In this document: positions 42,015 to 49,357 of the stretch, one piece after another | Numbering within the stretch: position 1 is the first letter of the stretch | Layout: each line of letters opens with the position of its first letter | Assembly (NCBI RefSeq): GCF_007830615.1 | Contig: NZ_VLLI01000021.1 | Location: 1-49,357, forward strand | Length of the DNA stretch: 49,357 nucleotides | Reading direction: 5' to 3' | Source of the DNA: Mucilaginibacter frigoritolerans | GTDB taxonomy: Bacteria; Bacteroidota; Bacteroidia; Sphingobacteriales; Sphingobacteriaceae | Program-made: the position numbers and the translations under genes | Notes under the pieces: generated by a model | What the model saw: only the letters and a program-made list of their open reading frames with translations | Database searches by the model: none | Told to the model about the DNA's origin: nothing

Positions 42015-43349
42015 CTATTTCGTACCAGGTTTAGATATTGTAGTCGAGTCTGCTATAAATTTTAATTCACTCATTGCAATTGGTTTGGTAGTTCGTAATT
42101 GTTGCAATGCCAAATAAGTATGATGCCAGTCAATTTTATCTGATTTATGCAGATTTGACTTCGTAGTTGTGTCTGGAGAGCTGTAATAACTCATCAAATT
42201 GTCCTTCAGTGGCGGCGTTAAATAAGCAAATTTATTAGTCTGCAACTTGATCACCAAATCACTATAAGTTTTATCAGCTAAGCCGTATTCACCCGGTTCG
42301 GTGGCCTTACCTGTATCAAAATCAATATCGGCCAACTCTACTCGCCCACCCTGTTGTAATTCATGCAGCATTACGTCATAATGTGCCGTTGTTGTATCAA
42401 ATCCCTTGATAAATAATTTTTCACCCTCTGGTCCCGGGGCCTTAAACCTGAAAGACTTTAAGGGCCCTATTTTAGGTGCTATCTCTATTAATGCGGCAAA
42501 GAGCCATTCATCGAATTTGGGTTTTTCTCTTTTCATCCCGTATTCTTTATAATATGCTTTCCGGCTGAATTTAAACCGGAAGTCTTTACGGGTGGCTTTC
42601 GGGTTAAGCTTACGGATATCATTTTTCTTTATGATCCAGGCCGTGCGCGTAAGGGCCGGCAGAAGGGTTTTTACCGACCAGCGAAACGAAGCGATAGTTA
42701 GTGAGAGATCAGAAAATACTGTGTTTATATCTTCCCCATAGGTAATTAAAAAAGCCCTTTCCAATACCGGACGGGCTACGCTGAAACCTATAAAATTATG
42801 GTAAGACTGGGGCAGATAGTTGCCCCTGGCTACCTGTAAAACATCGAACGCAAACTCCATTCTTTTATGGGAGGTATTATCCTCATCGTAAGTTACTACG
42901 TTACCAAATTTATTCCGGTCCTGGGTATAAATCAGGGGCACCGCTATATTGGTAGCAATCGAATGGCCGTACTTATCTGTTAAATAATGGGCCAGGGCCC
43001 CAATCGCAAATGCATACTCATCCAAATTTGATGCCTGATTAATAAGATTTTCGACAAAATCTCCACTGCGCACATAATGCAACAAGTTGGTGAAATAGGG
43101 ATTCCCAAAAGGGAAATAACCCATATCGGCAATAAGCGACCCGCCATAGGCATATGCGCGGGCAGAATCCAGATCCTTATCAGTAGCTGTTGGATACTTT
43201 TGTTTAAGCAAAGGCAGAATTGAGTGCTGCCAGGACGCATCGATAATCGCCTCGTGCGCAAAAACAGAATACGCTCTTGAATAATTGGGCACGACTAATA
43301 AAACAATCAGCAACATGAGCACTAAAGCAAAGTGCGATAAATTTTTCAT
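42015..43349 (-). CDS. Secreted zinc-dependent phospholipase C-like protein
   Basis: A 444-residue protein with a hydrophobic signal peptide (LSHFALVLMLLIVLLVVPNYSRA) followed directly by YSVFAHEAIIDASW, which resembles the mature N-terminus of the zinc-dependent phospholipase C/S1-P1 nuclease fold. Further zinc ligands are found in NLLHYVRSGDF and GALAHYLTDKYGHSIATN, where HYxxDxxGH is the family motif. The C-terminal 200 residues are not typical and lack a clear family. It would act outside the cytoplasm on lipids or be a storage-type relative. It stands alone. Confidence 0.75.
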   Translation of the reverse strand: MKNLSHFALVLMLLIVLLVVPNYSRAYSVFAHEAIIDASWQHSILPLLKQKYPTATDKDLDSARAYAYGGSLIADMGYFPFGNPYFTNLLHYVRSGDFVENLINQASNLDEYAFAIGALAHYLTDKYGHSIATNIAVPLIYTQDRNKFGNVVTYDEDNTSHKRMEFAFDVLQVARGNYLPQSYHNFIGFSVARPVLERAFLITYGEDINTVFSDLSLTIASFRWSVKTLLPALTRTAWIIKKNDIRKLNPKATRKDFRFKFSRKAYYKEYGMKREKPKFDEWLFAALIEIAPKIGPLKSFRFKAPGPEGEKLFIKGFDTTTAHYDVMLHELQQGGRVELADIDFDTGKATEPGEYGLADKTYSDLVIKLQTNKFAYLTPPLKDNLMSYYSSPDTTTKSNLHKSDKIDWHHTYLALQQLRTTKPIAMSELKFIADSTTISKPGTK

Positions 43350-43450
43350 TTAAAGTTTAACAGGTCTATCGATAATCAACTGTATTGAGGATCAAATTGT
43401 TTGCCTGCAAGCCAGATATTTTTCAGCAAAATAAAGAATTATTATCCTAC

Positions 43451-44377
43451 TTACTTCGCATACAATGTTTCCGACATCAGCTTAATCCCTTCTTCATAGC
43501 TGGTGGGTTTAAAATTAAACGCCTTTTCAAATTTTGATGAGTCGAAGATGTAATCGTGGTTGTATTGGTAGTACATTTCAACTGTGCCCATTACGTTTTT
43601 GTTAAATAAGCCATAGGCCCACAGTAAAAACTTATTTATGGCAAAATATGCCGGTTTAACGCCGTAAATGCGGGCGGCTATGTCTATAAACTGTTTGCCG
43701 GGGATGGCTGGTGCGGTGGGCATATGCCATATCTGGTTGTCACTATCAGGGTTTTGGCCCAGCAGGTACATGGCTTTGCCCATATCAGGGATATAACTAA
43801 AGTTGTGCAGCTTTTTAGCGTTGCCAAGCCATTGTACGGTTTTCTTTTTGGCATAGGCGTCAAGTACCATCATATCAAAAAAGCTATTCAGGTTTTCGGT
43901 ACCATAAAAATCGGCAGCGCGGGCTATGCTGGCGCGGATGGTACCGGCTTTCACTTCGGCCATTAACTGATCGGCAATGGCGGCACGCACCTTTCCTTTT
44001 TCGCTAATTGGGTTGTATGGGGTATCTTCAGTCATGTGGCCGTTTACCAGGCCATACATATAAACGTTATCGAAAAATATGAGCCTTGCTCCGGTGGCTT
44101 TGGCCAGGTTAATTACATTGTTCATAATTACCGGCCATTGCTGCTGCCATATGTTTTTATCATAAACCAGGCCCGCAGTTAAATAAATTACTGTTGAACC
44201 TTTTACAGCTTCCAGCAATTCGTTGTAGTTTAATAAATCGGCTTTTTTCCAGCTGATGTTTTCGCCGGTAATGGCAACAGGTTTACGGCTAACCAGGCGG
44301 ATGATTTCGTTATTGTTTGCTAATTCGCGGGTAAGTGCATTGGCTACTGCGCCGCCGGCTCCTAATATAGTGTGCAT
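43451..44377 (-). CDS. NAD-dependent epimerase/dehydratase family protein
   Basis: A 308-residue extended SDR. The N-terminal MHTILGAGGAVANALTREL carries the GxGGxxx nucleotide loop (G-A-G-G-A-V-A), and VIYLTAGLVYDK holds strand 4. The active-site region is FFDNVYMYGLVNGHMTED, where VYMYG replaces the common YxxxK arrangement; RASIARAADFYG follows. The C-terminal domain (PTSYEEGIKLMSETLYAK) is typical of sugar-nucleotide or lipid-modifying relatives. The substrate is unknown. No associated gene cluster. Confidence 0.8.
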   Translation of the reverse strand: MHTILGAGGAVANALTRELANNNEIIRLVSRKPVAITGENISWKKADLLNYNELLEAVKGSTVIYLTAGLVYDKNIWQQQWPVIMNNVINLAKATGARLIFFDNVYMYGLVNGHMTEDTPYNPISEKGKVRAAIADQLMAEVKAGTIRASIARAADFYGTENLNSFFDMMVLDAYAKKKTVQWLGNAKKLHNFSYIPDMGKAMYLLGQNPDSDNQIWHMPTAPAIPGKQFIDIAARIYGVKPAYFAINKFLLWAYGLFNKNVMGTVEMYYQYNHDYIFDSSKFEKAFNFKPTSYEEGIKLMSETLYAK

Positions 44378-44560
44378 ATCTTTTTGTTTTTGATTTACTC
44401 AAAGGTATGGTAGACTTGAAAATCAAAACGTTAACAAAAGATAAGAAAATCAGACAGGATAATTATCCTAATCCCTTCTTTATCAAAAACTAATAAAACT
44501 CTAATGCCATAAATGCCTGTTTACACAATAGGGCAAGTACCTTTAAAAAAAACTTAAACC

Positions 44561-44896
44561 TTGAAAAAAACGATACTATTATTAGTTATACTGATTATAC
44601 TTTTAGTGGGATTTGCATCTGCCCAAAATAAAATTGATAAATACTGCCAGGTAGTGGTTTTCGCAAAAGCACGTATTTCTATTGGAGACATTAAGCAACT
44701 ATTTGCGCTAAAAGATACCTCCGAATATGAAAAGCTTAAATTGGTGAATAGATTAAAAAACACTATTGATGTTTTAAATTACATGAGCAAATTAGGATGG
44801 ACCGTTGTAAATATTCATGCTAACGGGGTGGCTAATTCTGTAGAGGTGCTGTATTTTAAAAAGCAATATGATACAACTGAGCTTCAGGAAGATTGA
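44561..44896 (+). CDS. Small secreted hypothetical protein
   Basis: A 111-residue protein with signal peptide MKKTILLLVILIILLVGFASAQ (cleavage after ASA). The only in-frame start is TTG at 44561; a TAA three bases upstream closes the frame. The mature domain, KIDKYCQVVVFAKARISIGD followed by LGWTVVNIHANGVANSVEVLYFKKQ, has an alternating pattern of short strands and one helix and may be a small alpha/beta domain found in Bacteroidota exported proteins. I do not assign a function. Confidence 0.6.
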   Translation: MKKTILLLVILIILLVGFASAQNKIDKYCQVVVFAKARISIGDIKQLFALKDTSEYEKLKLVNRLKNTIDVLNYMSKLGWTVVNIHANGVANSVEVLYFKKQYDTTELQED

Positions 44897-44923
44897 TCTC
44901 GGATAAAGTAATTTAATTGCCAA

Positions 44924-45529
44924 TTACCGGGCTACTTCCAGTATCCTCCGCCTTATCCGCGAAAGCGAAACCGGGGTAATACCCAAAAAGTTGGCTATAT
45001 AATGCTGCGGCATGCGCTGCAATACTTCTTTACCGTTCTCTAAAAGCTCTATATAACGTTCTTCGGGTGTTTTGTTAATGAATGATGACATTCTATCTTC
45101 ATAACAAATAAGGTAATGTTCGGCTACCAGGCGGCCAAAGCGTTCCATTTTGTAGGCCAGCATGGGGTTGTTGAGCATCAACTGCATGTTTTTATGGCTG
45201 ATGATGATCAGCAGTGTATCTTCCAGCGCCTGGATGTAGTTAACGGCTGGCTCTTGTGTTAAATAGCTTTTGTATGAGCTTGTATACTCGTTTTCGAAAC
45301 TAAAATATCCTGTAATTTCTTCCCCATCCTTCACCACGTAATACCTTACCGATCCGGATACAATAAAACCGATGTCACTGCAAACCTTGCCATACTCGGC
45401 AAAATGCTTTTTCTTTTTAAGCGATTGAAAACTAAGATGCTGGATGAAAATAATCCACTCAGCTTCGTTAAAAGTAACATACTTTTCCAGCTGTTGCCTG
45501 AAAATTTCTAAAGCTTTTGAGGTATCCAT
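44924..45529 (-). CDS. Crp/Fnr-family transcriptional regulator
   Basis: A 201-residue regulator. The N-terminal cyclic-nucleotide-binding jelly roll spans about 20-135 (HFAEYGKVCSDIGFIVSGSV, GEEITGYFSFENEY). The C-terminal HTH is MPQHYIANFLGITPVSLSRIRRRI, with SLSRIRR as the recognition helix. It lacks cysteine clusters for an FeS centre, so it is not an FNR-type oxygen sensor. In Bacteroidota such proteins often control a neighbouring gene; the gap upstream of it contains element I. Effector unknown. Confidence 0.88.
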   Translation of the reverse strand: MDTSKALEIFRQQLEKYVTFNEAEWIIFIQHLSFQSLKKKKHFAEYGKVCSDIGFIVSGSVRYYVVKDGEEITGYFSFENEYTSSYKSYLTQEPAVNYIQALEDTLLIIISHKNMQLMLNNPMLAYKMERFGRLVAEHYLICYEDRMSSFINKTPEERYIELLENGKEVLQRMPQHYIANFLGITPVSLSRIRRRILEVAR

Positions 45530-45684
45530 AGTTTTGAATTACTATACTGCTTATACACAAATGTGCAGATAATTTATGTGAATCTTTTAGCCTCCAAATA
45601 AAATTTGCCGGAGTGCTTTGCAAACAAGTTACCCCCTTTCTAAATCCCAGCCAATACCATTAAGTGAGGAATTAAATTTTTCCG

Positions 45685-45846
45685 ACCCTCTTTTTTGCTT
45701 GCAAAAGAGAGAGGGTGGTCGAGCGAAGCAATGACCGGGTGAGTCTACTCTGCGAGCATCATTAACGTAAATGCATTGGCGGTGTCGACTCATCCCGACG
45801 ACGCTACGCTGGTCGACCTTCTCTTCGCCTTCGGCGGAAAGAAGGT
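45685..45846. repeat. Dispersed palindromic element, copy I (tail-to-tail type)
   Basis: The first half has a CTCTTTTTTGC/GCAAAAGAGAG stem and GGTC...GACC around GAGCGAAGCAAT. The inward GGGTGAGTC end leads to a linker with ACGTAAATGCATTGGCGGT (as D and E) and the second half with GACGCTACGCTGGTC. It touches the 3' end of the prenyltransferase gene. Confidence 0.85.
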
Positions 45847-45866
45847 AATCACGGCAAAGTAGCTTT

Positions 45867-46721
45867 CTACCTGATAAAAATTCTATCCAGCAAAAACAAA
45901 ACGGCAAACACTACACTGGCAATGCCATTGGTGGTCATAAAGGCAAAGTTTACACGACTCAGGTCATTTGGTTTTACCAGCAGGTGCTGATAAATAAGCA
46001 TGGCGCAGAAAAACGCTATCCCCACAAAATAAAGAATACCTACATGGGTAAAGAATACCGGCATCACCACAAAGGCAGCCGATAGTACGTGTAAAAAGGT
46101 TGACAATCTTAACGCGTTTACCTTACCCAGCCATGCAGGTATGGAATGCAGGTTTTCGCTGCGGTCAAAGTCCTCATCCTGCAGGGCATAAATAATATCG
46201 AATCCACTTACCCAGCACAATACCGCGAAAGAGAAAAACAAGGGTGTTAAAGCAAAATGCCCGGTTACTACCAGGTAAGCCCCGATGGGTGCCAATGAAA
46301 GGCCCAAACCCAATACCAAATGGCAAAGAGCCGTAAACCTTTTAGTAGCGCTATAACCCAATACCACCAGCAAAGCCACCGGCGAAAGATAAAAACACAG
46401 CGGATTAATGAACCAGGTGGTGCCAATAAACAACAGGCCGTTAGTAATAGTAAATGTTAATGCCGCCGCCGGACTAATCCTGCCGGCAGGTATGTCGCGC
46501 TGTTTGGTGCGGGGATTTTTGATGTCGATGTCCCTGTCCAGGTAACGGTTAAAGGCCATTGCCGAGTTACGGGCAAATACCATGCATAGCACCATCATTA
46601 CCAGTTTTAACCATTCAAAATGGTAATTGGTTGTAGTTACCGCCAAAAAGAAACCAATGAAGGCAAAAGGCATGGCAAATATGGTATGCGCAAACGTAAC
46701 TAAGGACAAGTATTTTTTCAT
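45867..46721 (-). CDS. ubiA: UbiA-family prenyltransferase
   Basis: A 284-residue membrane protein with eight to nine hydrophobic segments. The first Asp-rich motif is NRYLDRDIDIKN (NxxxDxxxD) near residue 58; the second is LQDEDFDRSENLH (DxxxD) near 181. These bind the Mg-diphosphate of a polyprenyl donor. The family prenylates aromatic acids such as 4-hydroxybenzoate or 1,4-dihydroxy-2-naphthoate in quinone synthesis; the sequence is nearer to the UbiA than to the MenA subgroup by its RTKQRDIPAG loop, though this phylum makes menaquinone, so the real acceptor is uncertain. Confidence 0.88.
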   Translation of the reverse strand: MKKYLSLVTFAHTIFAMPFAFIGFFLAVTTTNYHFEWLKLVMMVLCMVFARNSAMAFNRYLDRDIDIKNPRTKQRDIPAGRISPAAALTFTITNGLLFIGTTWFINPLCFYLSPVALLVVLGYSATKRFTALCHLVLGLGLSLAPIGAYLVVTGHFALTPLFFSFAVLCWVSGFDIIYALQDEDFDRSENLHSIPAWLGKVNALRLSTFLHVLSAAFVVMPVFFTHVGILYFVGIAFFCAMLIYQHLLVKPNDLSRVNFAFMTTNGIASVVFAVLFLLDRIFIR

Positions 46722-46761
46722 ATTACTTAAAGATCAACTAAGGTGCTAAGGATAAATTTCC

Positions 46762-46922
46762 CACCCTCTTTATCGCCTGCCATAGAGAGGGTCGACCAGC
46801 GTAGCGTAGTCGGGGTGAGTTGACTCTGCGCAATGCATTGGCATTTATTGCCGCTTGCACATTTACTCACCCGGTCATTGCTTCGCTCGACCACCCTCTC
46901 TGCGGCAAGCCGCAAAGAGGGT
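46762..46922. repeat. Dispersed palindromic element, copy J (tail-to-tail type)
   Basis: The first half has CCCTCTTTATCG...CATAGAGAGGG and GTCGACCAGCGTAGCGTAGTCG; the second half has a GGTCATTGCTTCGCTCGACC loop and CTCTGCGGC/GCCGCAAAGAG. The linker differs from D, E and I (GCAATGCATTGGC). It lies between the prenyltransferase start and the oxidoreductase stop. Confidence 0.85.
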
Positions 46923-47003
46923 AAAAGAATTGTTTAAATCCTTAACTGAAAATATTACTCCGGGTACATCCCGGAATTTTCGATTCAAAATTAATAATTT
47001 TTA

Positions 47004-48071
47004 TTACCATTTAGCTCTTTCATACTGAACGGGCCATTTGGTTTCCTGTCCTAATACATGTGCAGCTCTTAATGGGAAGTGTGGATCGCGTAAAAACTCG
47101 CGGGCCATTATAATTAAATCGGCTTCGCCTTCCTGTATAATTTCGTCGGCTTGCTTGGGTTCGGTTATCATGCCCACAGCTCCTGTTAGTATGCCGCTTT
47201 CCTTTTTTACCTTTTCGGCAAACTCCACCTGATAACCCGGTTTCACCGGAATTTTAGCCGTAGCCACGTTTCCGCCGGTAGAGCAGTCAATCAAGTCAAC
47301 ACCTTTGTTGATCAATACTTTTGCTAGTGCTACAGAGTCGTCTGCGGTCCAGCCGCCTTCGGTCCAGTCGGTGGCAGAGATGCGCACAAACAGTGGATTT
47401 TCTTTCGGCCAAACTTCCTGCACGCTTTCAATTACCTCCAGTAAAAAGCGGATACGGTTTTCAAACGGGCCGCCATACTCATCTGTACGATGATTGCTTA
47501 GTGGCGATAAAAACTCATGAATTAAATAGCCGTGTGCGCCATGCAATTCAATTACATCAAAACCGGCAGCCAGGGCACGTTTGGCGGCAGCTTTAAAATC
47601 AGCCTTTATTTTTTCAATTCCGGCTTTGTCTAATGCGGTTGGGGCAATTTCGGCATCGATAAACGCCAGTGCACTTGGTGCAACACTCTGCCAGCCATTA
47701 GGCTGACCGGCCGGGATTTGTTTACCGCCATTCCATGGAAGATCATGACTAGCCTTACGACCGGCGTGCGCCAGTTGCGTACCAATATACGCGCCATGCT
47801 GATGCACAAAATCGGTTATCCTTTTCAGGTTTTCAATATGTTCATCTTTATAAATCCCCAAATCGCCATAACTGATGCGGCCCTCTGTTGATACTGCCGT
47901 AGCCTCGGTAATAATTAACGCGGCCCCACCAACAGCACGGCTACCCAGGTGTACCAGGTGCCAATCATTAGCGAAACCGTCAACACTGCTATACTCGCAC
48001 ATAGGTGATACTACCATGCGGTTTTTTAATTCGATATTTTTAATTTTTATAGGAGAGAAGAGATTTGGCAT
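47004..48071 (-). CDS. namA: NADH:flavin oxidoreductase (Old Yellow Enzyme, YqjM-like)
   Basis: A 355-residue FMN-dependent ene-reductase. The YqjM group signature is at the start (MVVSPMCEYSSVDGFAND, with the redox-tuning Cys). HAGRKAS, the catalytic pair His-His in VIELHGAHGYLIHEFLSP, and FVRISATDWTEGG are in place. It reduces activated C=C bonds using NAD(P)H. It is a single-domain, single-gene cytosolic enzyme. The physiological substrate is unknown; many members function in xenobiotic or stress response. Confidence 0.9.
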   Translation of the reverse strand: MPNLFSPIKIKNIELKNRMVVSPMCEYSSVDGFANDWHLVHLGSRAVGGAALIITEATAVSTEGRISYGDLGIYKDEHIENLKRITDFVHQHGAYIGTQLAHAGRKASHDLPWNGGKQIPAGQPNGWQSVAPSALAFIDAEIAPTALDKAGIEKIKADFKAAAKRALAAGFDVIELHGAHGYLIHEFLSPLSNHRTDEYGGPFENRIRFLLEVIESVQEVWPKENPLFVRISATDWTEGGWTADDSVALAKVLINKGVDLIDCSTGGNVATAKIPVKPGYQVEFAEKVKKESGILTGAVGMITEPKQADEIIQEGEADLIIMAREFLRDPHFPLRAAHVLGQETKWPVQYERAKW

Positions 48072-48147
48072 AGTTGCATTTTTTTATGTGTAAAGATGAG
48101 AAGTATTGGGATAAGGTATTGTCATAAGAAGATTATTTTTTTGAGAG

Positions 48148-48957
48148 TTATATAGCCCGCCCGCTCACCCGTGGTCGCCTGAACGGGTGTACAGCATCCG
48201 CTATGACATTAGCAATTAAAGTGCCCCAATTTGTATAACCTAATGAATTAAAATGAACATTGTCGCTATAAGGGATTATGCCTGGTGCCAAACCTTTTAC
48301 GCTAAGTTCAACATCAAACGTATCTAAATTAAATTTCGTAGCTACCGAATCAGCAACTGATCGATAAGAACTAATCTTCTGATCGCCATTTTCAAGGTAT
48401 GGCGACAAGCAGAGTATTACCCAGGCACCTTGATTTATTCTTCTTTGAACCAGTTGCGTAAGCTGACTTTTATAAGTTGCCGTATCTACCGTTCCGGATG
48501 CATAACCGGCAAAATTATAGGCATCATTGCTACCATATTCAATAATGCATATATCTGTTTGCGTACTGTCTTTCCATCTAACCAAGCCTTCTGTTGTACG
48601 GTCACCCGGATAACCCCTTAAGGACAAAGTTATAAACGAGGCACTTAGGGTCTTTAGCATGATGGCCGGATATTGGTCTATTGCACGTGTAGGGCCGTTA
48701 GGAAGGCTTGAAGGGACAGTATCAGTACCATTAATATCCTGCCCGTAAGTAAGGCTGGTACCCTCACAGGCAATTTTTATATTTTTACTGGATTTGATTT
48801 TTTGAATTACGATATTTTTGTTGTTTTCTTCTGAGGGAGGAAGAGGAGGTGCTGGTGGTGGTGATGAAATATTAGCAAAGTTAACTTTGCGGCAAGAAGG
48901 AAAAACGGAACAAACAAAACAAATGAATACCAAGTAAATTAACAAGCTTTTAGGCAT
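48148..48957 (-). CDS. SGNH/GDSL hydrolase lipoprotein
   Basis: A 269-residue secreted esterase-like protein. The signal peptide MPKSLLIYLVFICFVCSVFPSC ends in a lipobox Cys at 22, and a Pro-rich linker (PPPAPPLPPSEEN) follows. The SGNH blocks are: I, ACEGTSLTYG (the nucleophile Ser in GTS); III, IIEYGSNDAYN (the Asn); V, SDNVHFNSLGY (the DxxH pair). It would deacetylate a glycan or cleave an ester at the cell surface. The first block carries GTS in place of GDS, a common variant. It is next to the IS1182 remnant and may be accessory. Confidence 0.85.
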   Translation of the reverse strand: MPKSLLIYLVFICFVCSVFPSCRKVNFANISSPPPAPPLPPSEENNKNIVIQKIKSSKNIKIACEGTSLTYGQDINGTDTVPSSLPNGPTRAIDQYPAIMLKTLSASFITLSLRGYPGDRTTEGLVRWKDSTQTDICIIEYGSNDAYNFAGYASGTVDTATYKSQLTQLVQRRINQGAWVILCLSPYLENGDQKISSYRSVADSVATKFNLDTFDVELSVKGLAPGIIPYSDNVHFNSLGYTNWGTLIANVIADAVHPFRRPRVSGRAI

Positions 48958-49117
48958 TCGGCAAATATATAAATGCGAAATTATCTTTCTGCAAAGGATA
49001 AAAATTTAAACTCATAATATGTTCCCCCGCCTGTTCAAGCGTCCACGTGGCTGTTGCACAACGAAGCGTTTAGGAATTACAATTCCAGTCTGACGATTTA
49101 TGTTAACCTTAGATTCA

Positions 49118-49357
49118 TTAAAGTGAGAAAACAAATCGTGGCGATAACAGACTTAATAACGCATCCCAAAAGCATTTTCCGCCGTATTTTATTAGTTTCT
49201 TGAGATTATATGCGATCCCAGCCATTATCATACATTTATTGGCCAGTTTTATCCCAATGGTGTTGACTTTCCGCATGCCCAGGTATTCAATAAGGTTTCC
49301 AATGATGGGTTCCACGGTGCTTTTTCTTATAATCATCATCTGTTTGCCATATGCTTC
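49118..49357 (-). CDS. IS1182-like transposase, C-terminal end (continues outside window)
   Basis: The frame remains open through the right window edge (EAYGKQ before the first Met), so only about 79 C-terminal residues are visible and the ATG at 49339 is internal. RKSTVEPIIGNLIEYLGMRK and ANKCMIMAGIAYNLKKLIKY are the C-terminal DDE domain of IS1182 transposases (Transposase DDE_Tnp_1_6 type), with the catalytic Glu in TVEPI. The terminal repeat of the element is expected at 49000-49117. Its intactness cannot be judged. Confidence 0.8.
   Translation of the reverse strand, partial: EAYGKQMMIIRKSTVEPIIGNLIEYLGMRKVNTIGIKLANKCMIMAGIAYNLKKLIKYGGKCFWDALLSLLSPRFVFSL

Overview
The window looks like a chromosomal segment from a low-GC member of the Bacteroidota, most likely Sphingobacteriaceae (Mucilaginibacter or Pedobacter type). 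The reasons are the protein families (DUF2723 membrane protein, DUF5672, GH130 with GT4 partners, DUF6428 and ArsN2 in an ars operon, lipocalin-like lipoproteins), promoters of the TTTG/TAnnTTTG type, few Shine-Dalgarno sequences, and short AT-rich intergenic DNA. The placement rests on recognised families, not on a database search. I saw no rRNA, tRNA or CRISPR array.

Layout. 1-1560 is transposon debris: the end of an IS4-family transposase, a helix-turn-helix/membrane hypothetical, and a broken IS1-like transposase. 1838-4471 is a four-gene cassette (HTH regulator, SRPBCC protein, VOC protein, DHFR-like reductase) bracketed by two copies of an extended palindromic repeat. 4579-9061 has two related small lipoproteins around a large multi-PAS histidine kinase. 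9058-12590 is an arsenic operon on the minus strand: arsR, DUF6428, arsN2, arsC, a 32-codon ORF, acr3 and a second arsC, with the same 17-bp operator-like sequence before arsR and before the DUF6428 gene. 13027-20603 is mostly housekeeping or unknown, including a 1011-residue DUF2723 protein and a CHAP amidase. 20965-23150 is a compact operon of APS kinase, sulfotransferase and DUF5672 glycosyltransferase-like protein, which suggests sulfated glycan synthesis. 23414-24980 holds a lone receiver domain and an AbiEii-type toxin/antitoxin pair with a perfect palindromic operator. 26010-30121 carries thioredoxin, a DUF58 protein and an OmpR/histidine-kinase pair. 30210-35965 is a GH130/GT4/GT4 glycan locus. 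36612-49117 has a giant TraB/GumN fusion, an M3 peptidase, a zinc phospholipase C-like protein, an epimerase, a Crp/Fnr regulator, a UbiA prenyltransferase, an OYE oxidoreductase and an SGNH lipoprotein. The window ends inside an IS1182-like transposase.

The most striking feature is not a gene. A dispersed family of about 160-220 bp palindromic elements (ten clear copies, A-J, plus one degraded) sits in intergenic gaps throughout. Each is two inverted half-units, and each half-unit carries two adjacent hairpins. Between copies the stem sequences change but stay complementary, while the loop (AGCGTAGCG or AGCGAAGCA) and the end (GGGTGAGTC) are kept. The half-units occur both head-to-head and tail-to-tail. 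This looks like a REP/BIME-like or non-autonomous mobile structured element and is the best candidate for something undescribed.
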